Of a stretch of DNA of 64,000 bases, positions 45,606 to 56,903 are shown piece after piece. A program made the position numbers and the translations under genes. Source of the DNA: Haematococcus lacustris (Eukaryota > Chlorophyta > Chlorophyceae > Chlamydomonadales > Haematococcaceae); the NCBI GenBank assembly GCA_030144725.1, contig JASKMD010000027.1, positions 3,024,842 to 3,088,841 of the forward strand. Reading direction: 5' to 3'. Below the pieces are notes generated by a model, which did not search any database, was not told where the DNA came from, and saw only the letters and a list, made by a program, of their open reading frames with translations. Position 1 is the first letter of the stretch, and each line of letters starts with the position of its first letter.

Positions 45606-45724
45606 AGTTCGGCCTCGCACCGGCGCTAAACAGCTCTCGACCTCAGCCAGCGGCCGCGTCACTACGCTCCGCGGCCGTTGGCTTCGGTCTCGAGCTGTTT
45701 AGCGCAGGTGCTCGGCCTCGCGTG
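45606..45724. repeat. Foldback hairpin of about 50-bp arms
   Basis: GCGCTAAACAGCTC and inner AGCGGCCGCG face CGCGGCCGTTGG and GAGCTGTTTAGCGC around a loop near TCACTACGCTC. It replaces the V0 terminus, so it may be a small insertion or an end-rearrangement product. Bases 45725-45950 hold nothing recognised. Confidence 0.7.
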
Positions 45725-45979
45725 TTTAAACCCTTTAGCACTGGCGGTTTTGTCGTTATCTACTACATAACACTCTAACCACGACCTGTACTCCGTGTAC
45801 ATGTCTGTGAGCCCTCTCCTTGTTCATCAGCATAGCCTGCACCTTCCACTTGGCCTCAATTTTTACCTACGGTCACAATTCACACATGCGGTCATTGCTA
45901 AATGTGCTGGTTGCGTTGCATTTCATGTGCTTCGCATAGTGGGTCCTGTATTGTACTCACGAGTCCAGGCCAGAAGTAC

Positions 45980-46352
45980 GGCTCAGTTGACCCCTAAGGC
46001 CGCGCCGCCAAACGTTGCACAGCGGCCTTCAAGCACAAGCGCCTAGCCATCATGCAGCTGGTGTCAAAGCTCAGCTCATTCAGCTTGGCTCTGCGAACCA
46101 TGCGATATGACAGTGATTGTCACCTTACTAGTTGGCTTAACATACTCAAAATGTTGGCTTAGCATACTCATGTATTCGTGTACTTACCGTGTGCCTTTTT
46201 CAGCTTTGTAGTCTATGTGGACCAGCATGCGGTCGCCACAGGTCCAGGTATCCTCCTGACGCGGACAACCACCCTTCTCACACTTCCACTGTCCTTCACT
46301 GACATACTTCTGGAGGAAAGGCTGCAGCTTTCCCCACAGTTCCACAACATTG
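45980..46352 (-). pseudogene. Exon pair homologous to the W-x-C domain of the OTU-dioxygenase gene
   Basis: Exon a (46352-46188) encodes LWGKLQPFLQKYVSEGQWKC followed by a GGCPRQEDTW and RMLVHIDY motif. Exon b (46090 downward) encodes RAKLNELSFDTSCMMARR. They join in phase through GTAAGT/CGCAG and match residues ~1000-1070 of the Z protein in order and spacing (W-x-C, G-x-CP, RML-x-H, D-x-S-x-M-x-AR). Exon b then meets a stop. The domain is unrecognised; paired Cys and a His suggest metal binding. It represents the third gene of W. Confidence 0.6.
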
Positions 46353-46720
46353 CTGAACATTGCTGAACATTGTTGAACATTGCTGAACGGGCGTCTGAAC
46401 ATTGTGAACGTGCGTCTGAACATTGCTGAACAAGCGTTTGAACAGTGCTGAACGTGCGTCTGAACACTGCTTAACGTGCGTCTGAACAGTGCTGAACGTG
46501 CGTCTGAACATTGCTGAACACTACTGAACATTGCTGAATGGGCGTCTGAACAATGCTGAACGTGTGTCTGAGCATTGCTGAACATTGCTGAGCATTGCTG
46601 AACATTGGTGAACATTGCTGAAAGGGTTGCTGAACATCGCTGAACGGATTGCTGAACATTACTGAACACGGTGCTGAACATAGTTGAACACATAGCTGAA
46701 CTTTGCTGAACATTGCTGAA
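46352..46720. repeat. TGAACATTGC tandem repeats
   Basis: Around 35 decamer-type units TGAACATTGC with CGTGCGTC variants, filling what looks like an intron of the W third gene. Open frames through it are artefacts. Confidence 0.85.
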
Positions 46721-46729
46721 CAGACGCCA

Positions 46730-47507
46730 CGTGCCGCCGAGTCCCAGCCTTTGCCTTTTTGACCTGGTTTTTTTTGGGTTGACATGCTTACATTCTAGGC
46801 TATCAATGGGCAAAATTTCAGCCAAAACAACCCAAGTCGGTCTAGGCGCCTGGCTGCTAATTCCTTCGAGTGGGGGGGACATGGATACATGGATACAGGT
46901 GGCTGGAGGTCGGTGGCGGTGCGCATATTGACACTCTGGCATGAGCGAAGCTGAGATCTGGCCTCTTCAAGTTTTGCCTTTGTGGCAGCAGCTGCCTCTG
47001 TGGCAGCAGACATAAGAACTTGCTGTTGTTGAGCTGTTGCGGGGCTGGCGGTGAGGCACCTCCACGCGGTGGCCCTGGTAACAATCCGCGTTGACTTCGG
47101 TCGCACGGATTGGCTAAGCTACCTCACCACCGCACCCAGCGGTATATAAATTGGGATGCAACGGGACAGCCTTCCCAGGCTTGAACGGGCACCGCTTTGT
47201 CCAGCGGAATACAAATGAGGTCCGGGTGCCGCACACGACCGCTGCGGGTCACCGAGCTGTTGTGGAGTTGCTGGCGTCGACAAGGAGGGAGCAGAGCTAC
47301 CTCAACGCGGGACGTTGGCTGACAGCTGAAGTTTGGACTTTTGGAGCCTGAACTTCAGCTTTTAGTGCGACATCCGGCGGACAAGGCTGGAATTGCTCTC
47401 GTCAACGAGGAGAAGAGTTAAGGCCAGCTGCCGAGTGCACTAGTCTTTACTCCTCTCATGCCTCTTTGTTTGCCTTGGGTGCTAGCTGTGGTCTGTGGCT
47501 ACAGCTA
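46730..47507. other. W sequence without a firm gene model
   Basis: Minus-strand 47106-46960 could be a coiled-coil-like exon (ATKAKLEEARSQL), unproven. A TATA-like GGTATATAAATT lies at about 47140 (+) with no recognisable gene after it. The rest shows nothing I can support. Confidence 0.3.
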
Positions 47508-47684
47508 CACTCACGATAAATAAGGCCGACGCGAGGGTCTTTTTTGCATCGGAAGGACATTCTGCTCCGATAGAACGATAGAGCGTTGAGTTTAAGGGGG
47601 ACCTCGCTCTTGAATGAAGTCCTCGCTCGCAGCGGTTGCGAAGATACAACAATCCGCGCGCGAGGTACCCCCCCCTTTTTGCGA

Positions 47685-48310
47685 ATCTGTACAGATGCCC
47701 GTCTAATGGGCCCGCCATCTGTACAGATGCATGTCGATGGCCACAAGGATATGCGGCATCTGTACAGATGCCTTCCTTGCATCTGTACAGATTCCACTTG
47801 TTGTCATCTGTACAGATTATTTTGGAATATCTGTACAGATACGTGAATCTGTACAGATATTTATAGGTAAATCTGTACAGATAGTGTTAAGGTAACATCT
47901 GTACAGATTTTGAGAGGTTATCTGTACAGATGCCGGGGGTATTTATCTGTACAGATGGCGATAATAAGCATCTGTACAGATACACCTATAATTATCTGTA
48001 CAGATGCCCCTAAATTAAATCTGTACAGATAGCAAGGGTAAAATCTGTACAGATGTTGACAATTGGTATCTGTACAGATGGCATTAGGTGTATCTGTACA
48101 GATGCCGGGGGTATTTATCTGTACAGATGGCGATAATAAGCATCTGTACAGATACAACTATAATTATCTGTACAGATGCCCCTAAATTCAATCTGTACAG
48201 ATAGCAAGGGTTAAATCTGTACAGATGTCGACAAGTCGTATCTGTACAGATGGCAAGAGGTGTATCAATCTGTACAAATAGCAAGGAGCATCTGTACAGA
48301 TACCCGGGGG
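47685..48310. repeat. V2 left subterminal array, ATCTGTACAGAT units
   Basis: About 25 perfect 12-bp palindromes at 20-25-bp spacing. A 150-180-bp higher-order duplication is visible (from about 47935 and about 48110). The stretch 48311-49134 has no recognisable feature. Confidence 0.9.
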
Positions 48311-49134
48311 TTTGAATGTCTTACCATATCACGCCCACGCGATCACATTGAGACCTTCAACGATGGCCTTGCTTGGACATCGTAATCCGTAGCAAACCGC
48401 CATGCAGCCTCACGCCATGCAGCCTCACGCGTCTCATAGCGTTCGACCTAATAAGTGGCCACGATCAGCAACAATTAGCCTACATCAAGCTCTGTGACTC
48501 GCGATTTCGCGATGTGGTCCCTCGCCTTAGCCTTCAACCTCACAGCCATACGCGAACAGTCACAAGGAGGCGCAGCTAGTAGCTACAGGAAATATGCAGG
48601 AGTCGTAGCCAGGAGGCGCAGCAAGAACAGCCTGGAGCAACGGAGCGGATGAACAAGAAAAGCAAGGGGAGCACGAACAACGACGACAAAGGTCCGATCA
48701 GCGCATCCCAATCGGGGGTGCATCATATGTGGCATGCGATGCGTTGCGTGTGCATGTGCAGTGCAAAGTAAGCACCGCAAGGAGTGGAAACTTGGAAAGG
48801 TAGCTGTGAGCAACTGCCTTGCGGTGCAACCATGAGCATTAGCCAAGAGTGATTAGGAGCTCTCAACAGCAAGAGGCCACAGCCATCAGCAGCTGCAAGG
48901 GGCAGAAGCCACAAGTTGAAGCCAAGAGCAACAGCGAGGAGCAGCTGGCACCGATGGCGAGGCACAACCAGGAGGCGTAGCAAGCAATAAGAAAGAATGG
49001 GTGAGTCTAAGCACCGCTCTAATTTCCACCCTTCTATTGGTAGGTGTTGAGTAATTGCGTTGCGCAGGTGTGCATAAGTAGCTTGGGGCTGCAGCCATGA
49101 GCAGCTGCCAAGAGTAGTAGCCAAGACAAAAAGG

Positions 49135-49400
49135 CCCAGCCCAGCCCAGCCCAGCCCAGCCCAGCCCAGCCCAGCCCAGCCCAGCCCAGCCCAGCCCAGC
49201 CCAGCCCAGCCCAGCCCAGCCCAGCCCAGCCCAGCCCAGCCCAGCCCAGCCCAGCCCAGCCCAGCCCAGCCCAGCCCAACCCAACCCAACCCAGCCCAGC
49301 CCAGCCCAGCCCAGCCCAGCCCAGCCCAGCCCAGCCCAGCCCAGCCCAGCCCAGCCCAGCCCAGCCCAGCCCAACCCAACCCAACCCAACCCAACCCAGC
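49135..49400. repeat. (CCCAG)n / (CCCAA)n satellite in V2
   Basis: CCCAG pentamers with two CCCAA blocks (49275-49290, 49370-49397), followed by CTCCCCTCCC tracts. Confidence 0.95.
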
Positions 49401-49781
49401 CCCTCTCCTCCCCTCCCCTCCCCTCCCCCACCCACCACCACCTCCTTCATCACCCTACCACAAGAAGCAGGTGCATGGAGCGCAGGAGCAGCCAGGAGCT
49501 GCAGCCATGGAGGCGATGCCAAGTAGGTATGGAAGAGGCGCTAGCAAACTGTGAGTGGCCAGCCCTTGTACATGAGTGGCCCGCTGCCCAGCCTAACCGC
49601 AAAGATGCCCATTGTTTACTGCAGGTCCCACGGTCAGCCCTCCCCCCTTCCCCCTTCCCCCTTCCCCCTTCCCCCATCCCCCTTCCCCCTACCCTACCCT
49701 GTCCCACCACCTCTCAAGTCTACCACCCCACCTACCTCCCGCCTTTCCCACCCCCCGCCCCACGACACACGCTCCAGCCCT

Positions 49782-50115
49782 CTCCCTACCCTACCCTTGG
49801 CGTAGCAGCCCTCTCCCTACCCTACCCTTGGCGTAGCAGCCCTCTCCCTACCCTACCCTTGGCGTAGCAGCCCTCTCCCTACCCTACCCTTGGCGTAGCA
49901 GCCCTCTCCCTACCCTACCCTTGGCGTAGCAGCCCTCTCCCTACCCTACCCTTGGCGTAGTAGCCCTCTCCCTACCCTACCCTTGGCGTAGCAGCCCTCT
50001 CCCTACCCTACCCTTGGCGTAGCAGCCCTCTCCCTACCCTACCCTTGGCGTAGCAGCCCTCTCCCTACCCAACCCTTGGCGTAGCAGCCCTCTCCCTACC
50101 CTACCCTTGGCGTAG
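49782..50115. repeat. V2 31-bp tandem repeats
   Basis: About eleven copies of CCCTCTCCCTACCCTACCC plus TTGGCGTAGCAG, nearly identical to V1 34609-34798. Sequence 50116-50740 resembles the corresponding part of V1 with only a short GTGGT tract. Confidence 0.9.
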
Positions 50116-50749
50116 CAACTCGGAGCGGGCAACATGGAGCGGGCGGCTTGGAGTGGGATCCCGTAGTAGCAGCCCACCCAGCCCACCCATGCCATGCCAT
50201 GCCCACACACCACAATGACCCTACCCATCCCTCTCCTAAGGGGACGATAGCTGGATGGTTGTCAGCCCGTGCTTGTTGTGCGACATGGCATAGGTGTGGT
50301 AGGTGGGCGTCAATGGTAGTGTGGCGGTGGGTGAAGGATAGCGGGAGCACGTAAGAGGATCCTATGAAGTTGCACCCGGTGTAGTACATCACCAAGGAGA
50401 GTGTAGCATCACCCTTGTTGTAACGTCCATACTCGTTGTCATCTTGCCGCCTTGTTGCAATGTTGTTGTGTTGTCATTGTGGTGTGGTGTGGTGTGGTGT
50501 GTCGTTGTGTTGTCGTGTTGTCACCATGGTGTGTGTGTATGGTGTGGTGGTCTTGTTGTTGGTGTTGTTGTTGGTGTTGTTGGTGATGTCATTGTTGGTG
50601 TTGTATGGTGTTGTCACCTTGTCACCTTATGCGGAGGTGTTGCAAGTCGTTAATGCATTAATGCATATGCTTAGCATTCCCGTAGGGAGGTGTCTCGGGG
50701 TGATGGTGGACTAAGACATGTGTATAGGAGTAGCGTAGTGAGGTGTTGC

Positions 50750-51230
50750 GGGATGTTTGGGTGTTGAACATGTGTTTTGCGGGGGTGTTGCGGGGTGTTT
50801 GGGTGTCAATGCATGTGTTTTGCGGGGGTGTAGCGAGGTGTTGCGAGGTGTTTGGTCGTCAATGCATGTGTTTTGCGGGGGTGTAGCGAGGTGTTGCGGG
50901 GTGTTTGGTCGTCAATGCATGTGTTTTGCGGGGGTGTAGCGAGGTGTTGCGAGGTGTTTGGTCGTCAATGCATGTGTTTTGCGGGGGTGTAGCGAGGTGT
51001 TGCGAGGTGTTTGGTCGTCAATGCATGTGTTTTGCGGGGGTGTAGCGAGGTGTTGCGGGGTGTTTGGGTGTCAATGCATGTGTTTTGCGGGGGTGTAGCG
51101 AGGTGTTGCGAGGTGTTTGGTCGTCAATGCATGTGTTTTGCGGGGGTGTAGCGAGGTGTTGCGAGGTGTTTGAGCGTCAATGCATGTGTATTGCGGGGTT
51201 GTAGCGAGATGTTCCGGGGTGTTTGGACAA
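50750..51230. repeat. V2 tandem repeat, about 60-67-bp unit
   Basis: About seven copies of TGTGTTTTGCGGGGGTGTAG then CGAGGTGTTGCGAGGTGTTT and GGTCGTCAATGCA. Confidence 0.9.
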
Positions 51231-51239
51231 GGAGATATG

Positions 51240-51480
51240 TAACAAGCGTCCGAACAGATACTCAAACAAGCGTCTGTACAGATAGCAAAGCAAGCGTCTG
51301 TACAGATAGCAAAGCAAGCATCTGTACAGATAGCAAAGAAGCATCTGTACAGATAGCTAAAAGGCGCATCTGTACGGATAGTTAAGAAGCTATCTGTACA
51401 GATAGCTAATGACCATCTGTACAGAAAGCTTTGCAGACATCTGTACAGATAGCTACATAGCATATCTGTACAGATAGCGA
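51240..51480. repeat. V2 right subterminal array
   Basis: About ten copies of ATCTGTACAGAT with AGCTAA or AGCAAAG spacers. The last 140 bp of V2 is unique and shared with V1. Confidence 0.9.
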
Positions 51481-52019
51481 GTAATAGAAAATCGCGGCCA
51501 AATAGCGTCGCAACGGATGCACGGATTCACGTAAGACTTGTACCGTTCGAACGGCCTTCTACTCCTCTTTCCAATGAACTATGGTCGGTCCAATCGCGAC
51601 CGGTCCTTGTTTATCATGAGTGTAGGGCAGCTTGGTGGGGACATGTCCAGCCTGTGTCCAACGTTTGGAGGTGGGAGCAGGCCGCGCCACAGGCGGAAGC
51701 TCCTCCCTTAATGCACGCCGGTTTGTACCGGAGTAGTTTTCTTTCTTTCTTTTCTTTCTGAGCTGTTGCCACAAGAGCAAGCTGGCGAGCACGATTGGCC
51801 CTACCAGCCTTGGTGCGTTTGCTGAGACCACCCATAGGGTGGCTGGCTGAGCTTGGGTCAGATTAGGGTGGGCGGTAGGTGGAGCTGGGCTAGGAGGTGG
51901 TGGTGATCGTCGTAGTGGTGGTCGTGGTGGTGGCGGCTGAGATTGGGTAAGCTCCTGCAATAGTCTGGTCTGGTTTCTCCCAGTTCTCTGCGATCAGGGG
52001 TGCAATGTCATGGGTTAGC

Positions 52020-52490
52020 TCCACAGGGTCCTGGCACCTCACCACAGGGTCCTGGCCTACAGGGTCCTGGCACCTCACCTCAGGGTCCTGGCACCTCACC
52101 ACAGGATCCTGGCCTACAAGGTTCTGGCACCTCACCACAGGGTCCTGGCACCACAGGGATCTGGCACCTCACCAAAGGGTTCTGGCACCTCACCACAGGG
52201 TCCTGGCACCTTACCACAGGGTCCTGGCATCTCACCACAGGGTCCTGGCCTACAGGGTCCTGGCACCACGCCACAGGGTCCTGCTGCACACCACAGGGTC
52301 CTGGCACCTCACCACAGGGTCCTGGCCTACAGGGTCCTGGCACCACGCCACAGGGTCCTGTTGCACACCTACAGGGTCCTGGCACCACGCCACAGGGTCC
52401 TGGTGACCTGGGTGTGATAGTGAACCACAGGGTCCTGGCCCCACACCACAGGGTCCTAGCCCCACACCACAGGGTCCTGGCTCCACTCAC
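52020..52490. repeat. CACAGGGTCCTGGCACCTCAC repeats in the W TNPA-like intron
   Basis: Same unit as the Y subterminal array and the corresponding Y intron, expanded here to about 470 bp. Confidence 0.85.
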
Positions 52491-53897
52491 CTGAGGCTGC
52501 TTTCAGCTGAGCCGCTAAGGGCAGGAATGGCTCCATGTCAGTGAACACCACATCGTCATTGCTGAACGGGGTGCCAGCAGCCACCGCTGCTGCCTTGGCT
52601 TCCAACAACCGGCCTCCAAACTTCGACTCCCACGCCTCATCTGTCTTCTGGGTCTCTGCTGCTTGACGAGTTGTCGGCGGCACCCGGGCCAGCTGCTTAG
52701 GAGTGCTCGGTCGTCTGACCCAATCGTATGACCTACACGTTCAAGGGTACCATGCCGATGATGACGACCTGTACTAATGACACAGTGGGTTGCATGCTAT
52801 GGGTGCATGCTATGGGTGGATGCATGCTATGGGTTGCATGCTATGGGTGCATGCATGCTACCCACTTTTTGAATGCCGCCAGCAACATCCAGTAGCTCAG
52901 CAAAGCCAGGTAGGGTGGGTTGGCCTTGGTGAATTCCTTCCAAATGAGGCCGATGATTGCCCGCATGGGGACATTCCACCTGGCCTCCACCGAGTTGCTG
53001 CCCAGTTTGGGGTATTCCCCTGATGCACAGCCGGGGATGGTGTACTGCACAACACACACCAATACTGATTCACTAACATTCACATCAGAGAGCAAATTAG
53101 GTTGGTTACATGGCTACACCATTCGTTGCACAATCACCTGGCCCACAGAACGCGGGCACCACATCCGGATGTATTTGGGGGCGAACTTGCCCCAGAGTTT
53201 GACGGCATCTTGCTGCAAGGATGCATTGGGTATGGATAACCAAGGTGAGATGGGCAGTAATGACACAAGACTGTGGTCAGTTGTTGTGTAAACACTACAC
53301 TAACCTCATATTTGCCCAACACGCTGAAGGGCTTGTTGGCGTTGGGTGCATGATGTTTGAACTGAAATCATATGCCAACGATGGGTCATGGTTAGCAAAC
53401 GACATACAGGCACAGGCAACGTGACACCAGCAAATAAGACAACATAGGCACGCAACACCATGCTCACCCGCGCCAGGACGTTCTTGCTGAACTCATCGGG
53501 GACCTGCTTCCCCCCTTTGCGCGACCGTTTCTTGGCTGGCCCCTGCTTCTGCTGCTCTTCCTCCTCCTCCTCCTCCTCCGCCCCCTCACCCTCCTCCCCC
53601 TCATCCTCCTCCTCCAGCTCCTCCTCCTCCCCCCCCCCCTCCCCTTCAGCTGATTCATCACCAGATGAGTCAGGCGAGGTCAATGGCTCATTGGGCCGCC
53701 TCTTTGGTCGCTGGGCCAAAGGCAATTCATCTGACTCGTGCCCAGAGTCAGATGTGCGAGTGGCTGCAGCCTTAATTTGCAGCAACGATAGTTCATGGAG
53801 TTAATGAAAGCATGTAGGTGCCTGGCACGGTAAGGCATCGCGGCAGGCAGGCGGTATTGATACAGGTGTTACGTAGTAGATAATTGGCGGTCCGAGA

Positions 53898-54014
53898 GCA
53901 TTATGCGAAAATAATGGTCGAGGCCGAGGTGGCGCGGACATACATCCCGAGGCGTAGCCGAGGGATGTATGGTAGCAGAGCCGAGGACGAGACCATTAGT
54001 TCGCATAATGCGAG
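53898..54014. repeat. Foldback hairpin near the left side of the 2.8-kb insertion
   Basis: GCATTATGCGAA faces TTCGCATAATGC, with inner TACATCCCGAGGC against GCCGAGGGATGTA around a central GTA. Arms are about 55 bp with mismatches. Confidence 0.75.
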
Positions 54015-55804
54015 AGGTAACGGCGATTATCTGGTATATCTGAGGTTCCCCAATCCCGTAACCGCCACCGTTGACCAACACTGTATGCAACCCTTTTCAA
54101 CACAGCCGCTAGACGCAGCCACGCAAAGGCTCCCCCGCAACGTATGCGAGAAGCGTGCTTGCCGCTCGACCATTATCAAAAAGTGCACTTGCCGCTCGAC
54201 CATTATGCTTTGCCGCTCGACCATTATGTTTTGCCGGTCGCCAGCCTGGCAGTTATAAGTATACATGTCAGCCAGGTAGCACGTCCGCCAAGCTATCGCG
54301 TAGAGTCGCTTGAGCAACGTAGAGGTAGCAATAGTAGTAGTAGTAGTATACCCGTCCCACGTTGACCGCCCCCATCTTACGTTGACCAGCACTACGAACA
54401 ACGCAATCGCAACGCAGTTGCTGGACCAACGCTATCATTTGCCGCTGGAGCATTATCAAAAAGTGCACTTTGCCGCTGGAGCATTATCATTTGCCGCTCG
54501 ACCATTATGTTTTGCCGGTCGCCAGCCTGGCAATTATAAGTAGCTCGGCTTATGCGGCTTCCACGACTTGCGCGGCTATTGTCGTGTGACCTGCCGACAG
54601 CCTCATCTAGCCATTCCTTACCCCAACTTGGGCTTAATTCTACCCGACTGCTTTGCACGCTATCGCGGCTTGCACAGATTGTGCGGCTTGCACGACTTGC
54701 GCGGCCACTGACGTGTGACCGGTTCAAAAGGAGGTCAAGATGAGGTCAACCACAGTCAAGTCGACAGAGACCGCACAGCCAGGCAGCCGCACAACCGCAC
54801 AGCCAGGCAGCCACGTGAAAATGCTACGCAATTGTCAGGTGGCCGCAACTATATGGTCAGCTTCAACTATCACATGCGGCAGCGACCCAGCAGCGAGCAG
54901 TGGCGCCCCTGCAACAGCTAGCGAGATAGCAGAGTTACGCACCTGGGAGCTAATTGACCATAGCCGCACCGTACATCGAGCCTCAGCCATCTCGTTACCA
55001 ATGCCACCTCGCTGTTCTCGTCGTGTCTCTGTGGCAAGCCGTGGCGCCCACCCTGGCTATTGGCAGAATCGTTTCGCTCCAACGTCAACCCATTGCCAAT
55101 GTCAACGTAGCGACGTATGTAAGCGGCGTATGTAAGCGTCAAGTATGCAAGCGGCACACGTGTGGTCGTTGTCAATCGTCAAGGTGGGTGGCGGTCGGCT
55201 TGCTCTCTTGATCACAGCCCTTAATCACAGCCCATCAGCAGCGCGGGAGTCTTGCGCGGGAGTCTTGATCACAGCCCTTAATCACAGCCCATCAGCAGCG
55301 CGGGAGTCTTGCCCCGCTACTATATCCGCAACTAAGTCCACCTATAAGTTCCGACGCTCAACGACAAGAAGTTCCCCATTACGGGGACAAACGTATCCTG
55401 ATCAGGTGAGAATTGCAAGCGGTGTTGCACCAGACACCGTGGCAGCAAGTGCAGTAGCGGGAATGTAGAGCAGCCTATATCTGTTGCAATACATGCCCCG
55501 TGCATATTATTATGTGCTGCAGCATTTCAACATGTGCTCATGTACTATAGTCTGTGCAGTTGGAGTTCATCCCAACTCTACCATCAGACCATCGACTCGT
55601 CATCTCCATGACGCCTACTACAACAAGCCCAAGCTGCTGTGTGCTGCCATGTGCATCTATGTGCTAAGTGAGTGCTGCGCTCTCTGTTACCATTACAACA
55701 CCTTGCCACCCACACCTTGCCACCCACCATGTAGTGTCCCGTGCACTGCTCTGCCACCACTTGCTGATGCTTGTTCACATGTTGCTTCAAGACCATCCCT
55801 GATT

Positions 55805-56350
55805 GTGCCCGCTGCTGCTGCTGCTGCTGCTGCCGCCGCTGATGCTGCTGATGCTGCTGATGCTGCCGCCGCTGATGTTGCTGCTGCTGCTGCCACCGCT
55901 GCCTCCGCTGCTGCCGCTGCCGGTATTGCCCACTGTTGGTGTTGCCGCTGCTGGTGTTGCCACTGCCGCTGTTGCCACTGCCGCTGCTGCTGCTGCCGCT
56001 CATGCTGTCGCTCCTGATGCTGCAGCTGCTTATGCTGCTGCTGCTGCTGCTGGTGTTGCCGTTGCTGCTGCTGTCGCTGCTGCCAGTGTTGCCACTGTTT
56101 CCGCTGATGCTGCTGCCGCTGATGCTGTCGCTGCTGCCGCTGCTGCCGATGCTGCTGCCACTGCTGCTGCCGCTGATGCTGTCGCTCCTGATGCTGCCGC
56201 CGCTCTTGCTGCTGCTGCTGCTGCTGCCGGTGTTGCCGCTGCTGGTGTTGCCGCTGCTGTCGCTGCTGCCAGTGTTGCCGCTGTTGCTGCTGCTGCCGCT
56301 GATGCTGTCGCTCCTGATGCTGCTGCCAGTGTTGCCGTTGTTGCCCCTGC
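55805..56350. repeat. GCT/CTG-rich trinucleotide tract
   Basis: About 540 bp of GCTGCTGCCGCTGATGCTG-type sequence, open in several frames on both strands through periodicity alone. Confidence 0.85.
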
Positions 56351-56754
56351 TGCCCCCGCAGGCAGCACCGCCTCCCCTTTGGCAGCCATCATGTGGCGAG
56401 CTATTCTTCTCCCGACTGCAGCCACCCCACAAGCAGCCATGTCCCACCCTATGCCATTCATGCTTGGCTTTGGAATGGCTTGGCATTGGAATGGTGCAAC
56501 GATCGATTTCTGTTATTCATTTCGTGCAACTCGTTAGGCCATAGACGTCTGCATGGTCAAATTAGCATCAGGCCATGACGTATGCGATTGTAAGCTCTGA
56601 TTACCGGAGCCGTAGACCCCTTGCCCCTAGCCATCCAACTACCCATTATGAGAAAATAAGGACGCCTATATTTTTCCCTATACCTCAGATATTATACCTT
56701 CTTGGCGGTGGGCTGGGTGACGATGGGCTTCTCGGCGACTGTCTTGCGGTACAT

Positions 56755-56903
56755 TTTAAGGATGTTGTTACGGGTTGACAAGACGGCCACAACACGATGT
56801 AGCGGTGCTTACTCACAAAATTCTCGTCCAAGCCACAGTGACCCAAAAGTCACTTTGTCGGCCAGCAAGCGACGCCGGGTGGGTACACTCACAGCGAGCC
56901 GCG
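56755..56903. promoter_or_regulatory. W copy of the divergent promoter region
   Basis: Aligns almost throughout with 17085-17234 of Y, including CTTACTCACAAAATTC. It lies between the TNPA-like exon 1 and the transposase ATG. Confidence 0.5.

Larger units (their letters stand above)
47508..51622. mobile_element. Element V2: 4.1-kb non-coding relative of V1
   Basis: Left end CACTCACGATAAATAAGG, right end (inverted) CACTCATGATAAACAAGG, TA on both sides (47506-47507, 51623-51624). Same internal order as V1: array, unique part, CCCAG array, 31-bp repeats, 60-67-bp repeats, array, shared right end. The subterminal unit is ATCTGTACAGAT throughout instead of ATCTGTGCAGAT. No gene. Confidence 0.85.
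53872..56694. mobile_element. Unclassified 2.8-kb insertion in W intron 1
   Basis: Comparison with Y shows TACAGGTGTTA / CTATACCTTCTTGG split here. Inside: a foldback (53898-54014), repeats of TTGCCGCTCGACCATTAT (54145-54235, 54435-54510), two copies of GCCAGCCTGGCA-TTATAAGTA (54240, 54523), a ~60-bp duplication (55212-55310) and a trinucleotide tract. No clear terminal repeats or gene. Confidence 0.55.
51970..56754 (-). pseudogene. TNPA-like pseudogene of element W
   Basis: Exon 1 (56754-56698) encodes a start like that of the Y gene (MYRKTVAEKPIV). The remaining exons lie at about 53775-53461, 53365-53309, 53217-53142, 53046-52868, 52736-52495 and 51995 down. The acidic tract, KKRSRKGGK and WCPRSVGQ segments are conserved. 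Defects: intron 1 carries a 2.8-kb insertion, the exon 2 acceptor CAG-G is now CAA-A, and similarity to the Y protein ends after ENWEKPDQT, where Thr-rich sequence follows. It is read as non-functional. Confidence 0.75.

Noticed and set aside
45955..46942. 252-codon minus-strand frame at 46184-46942 as a single protein
   Set aside because: Most of it translates TGAACATTGC repeats; only the splice-bounded 46188-46352 part resembles a real exon.
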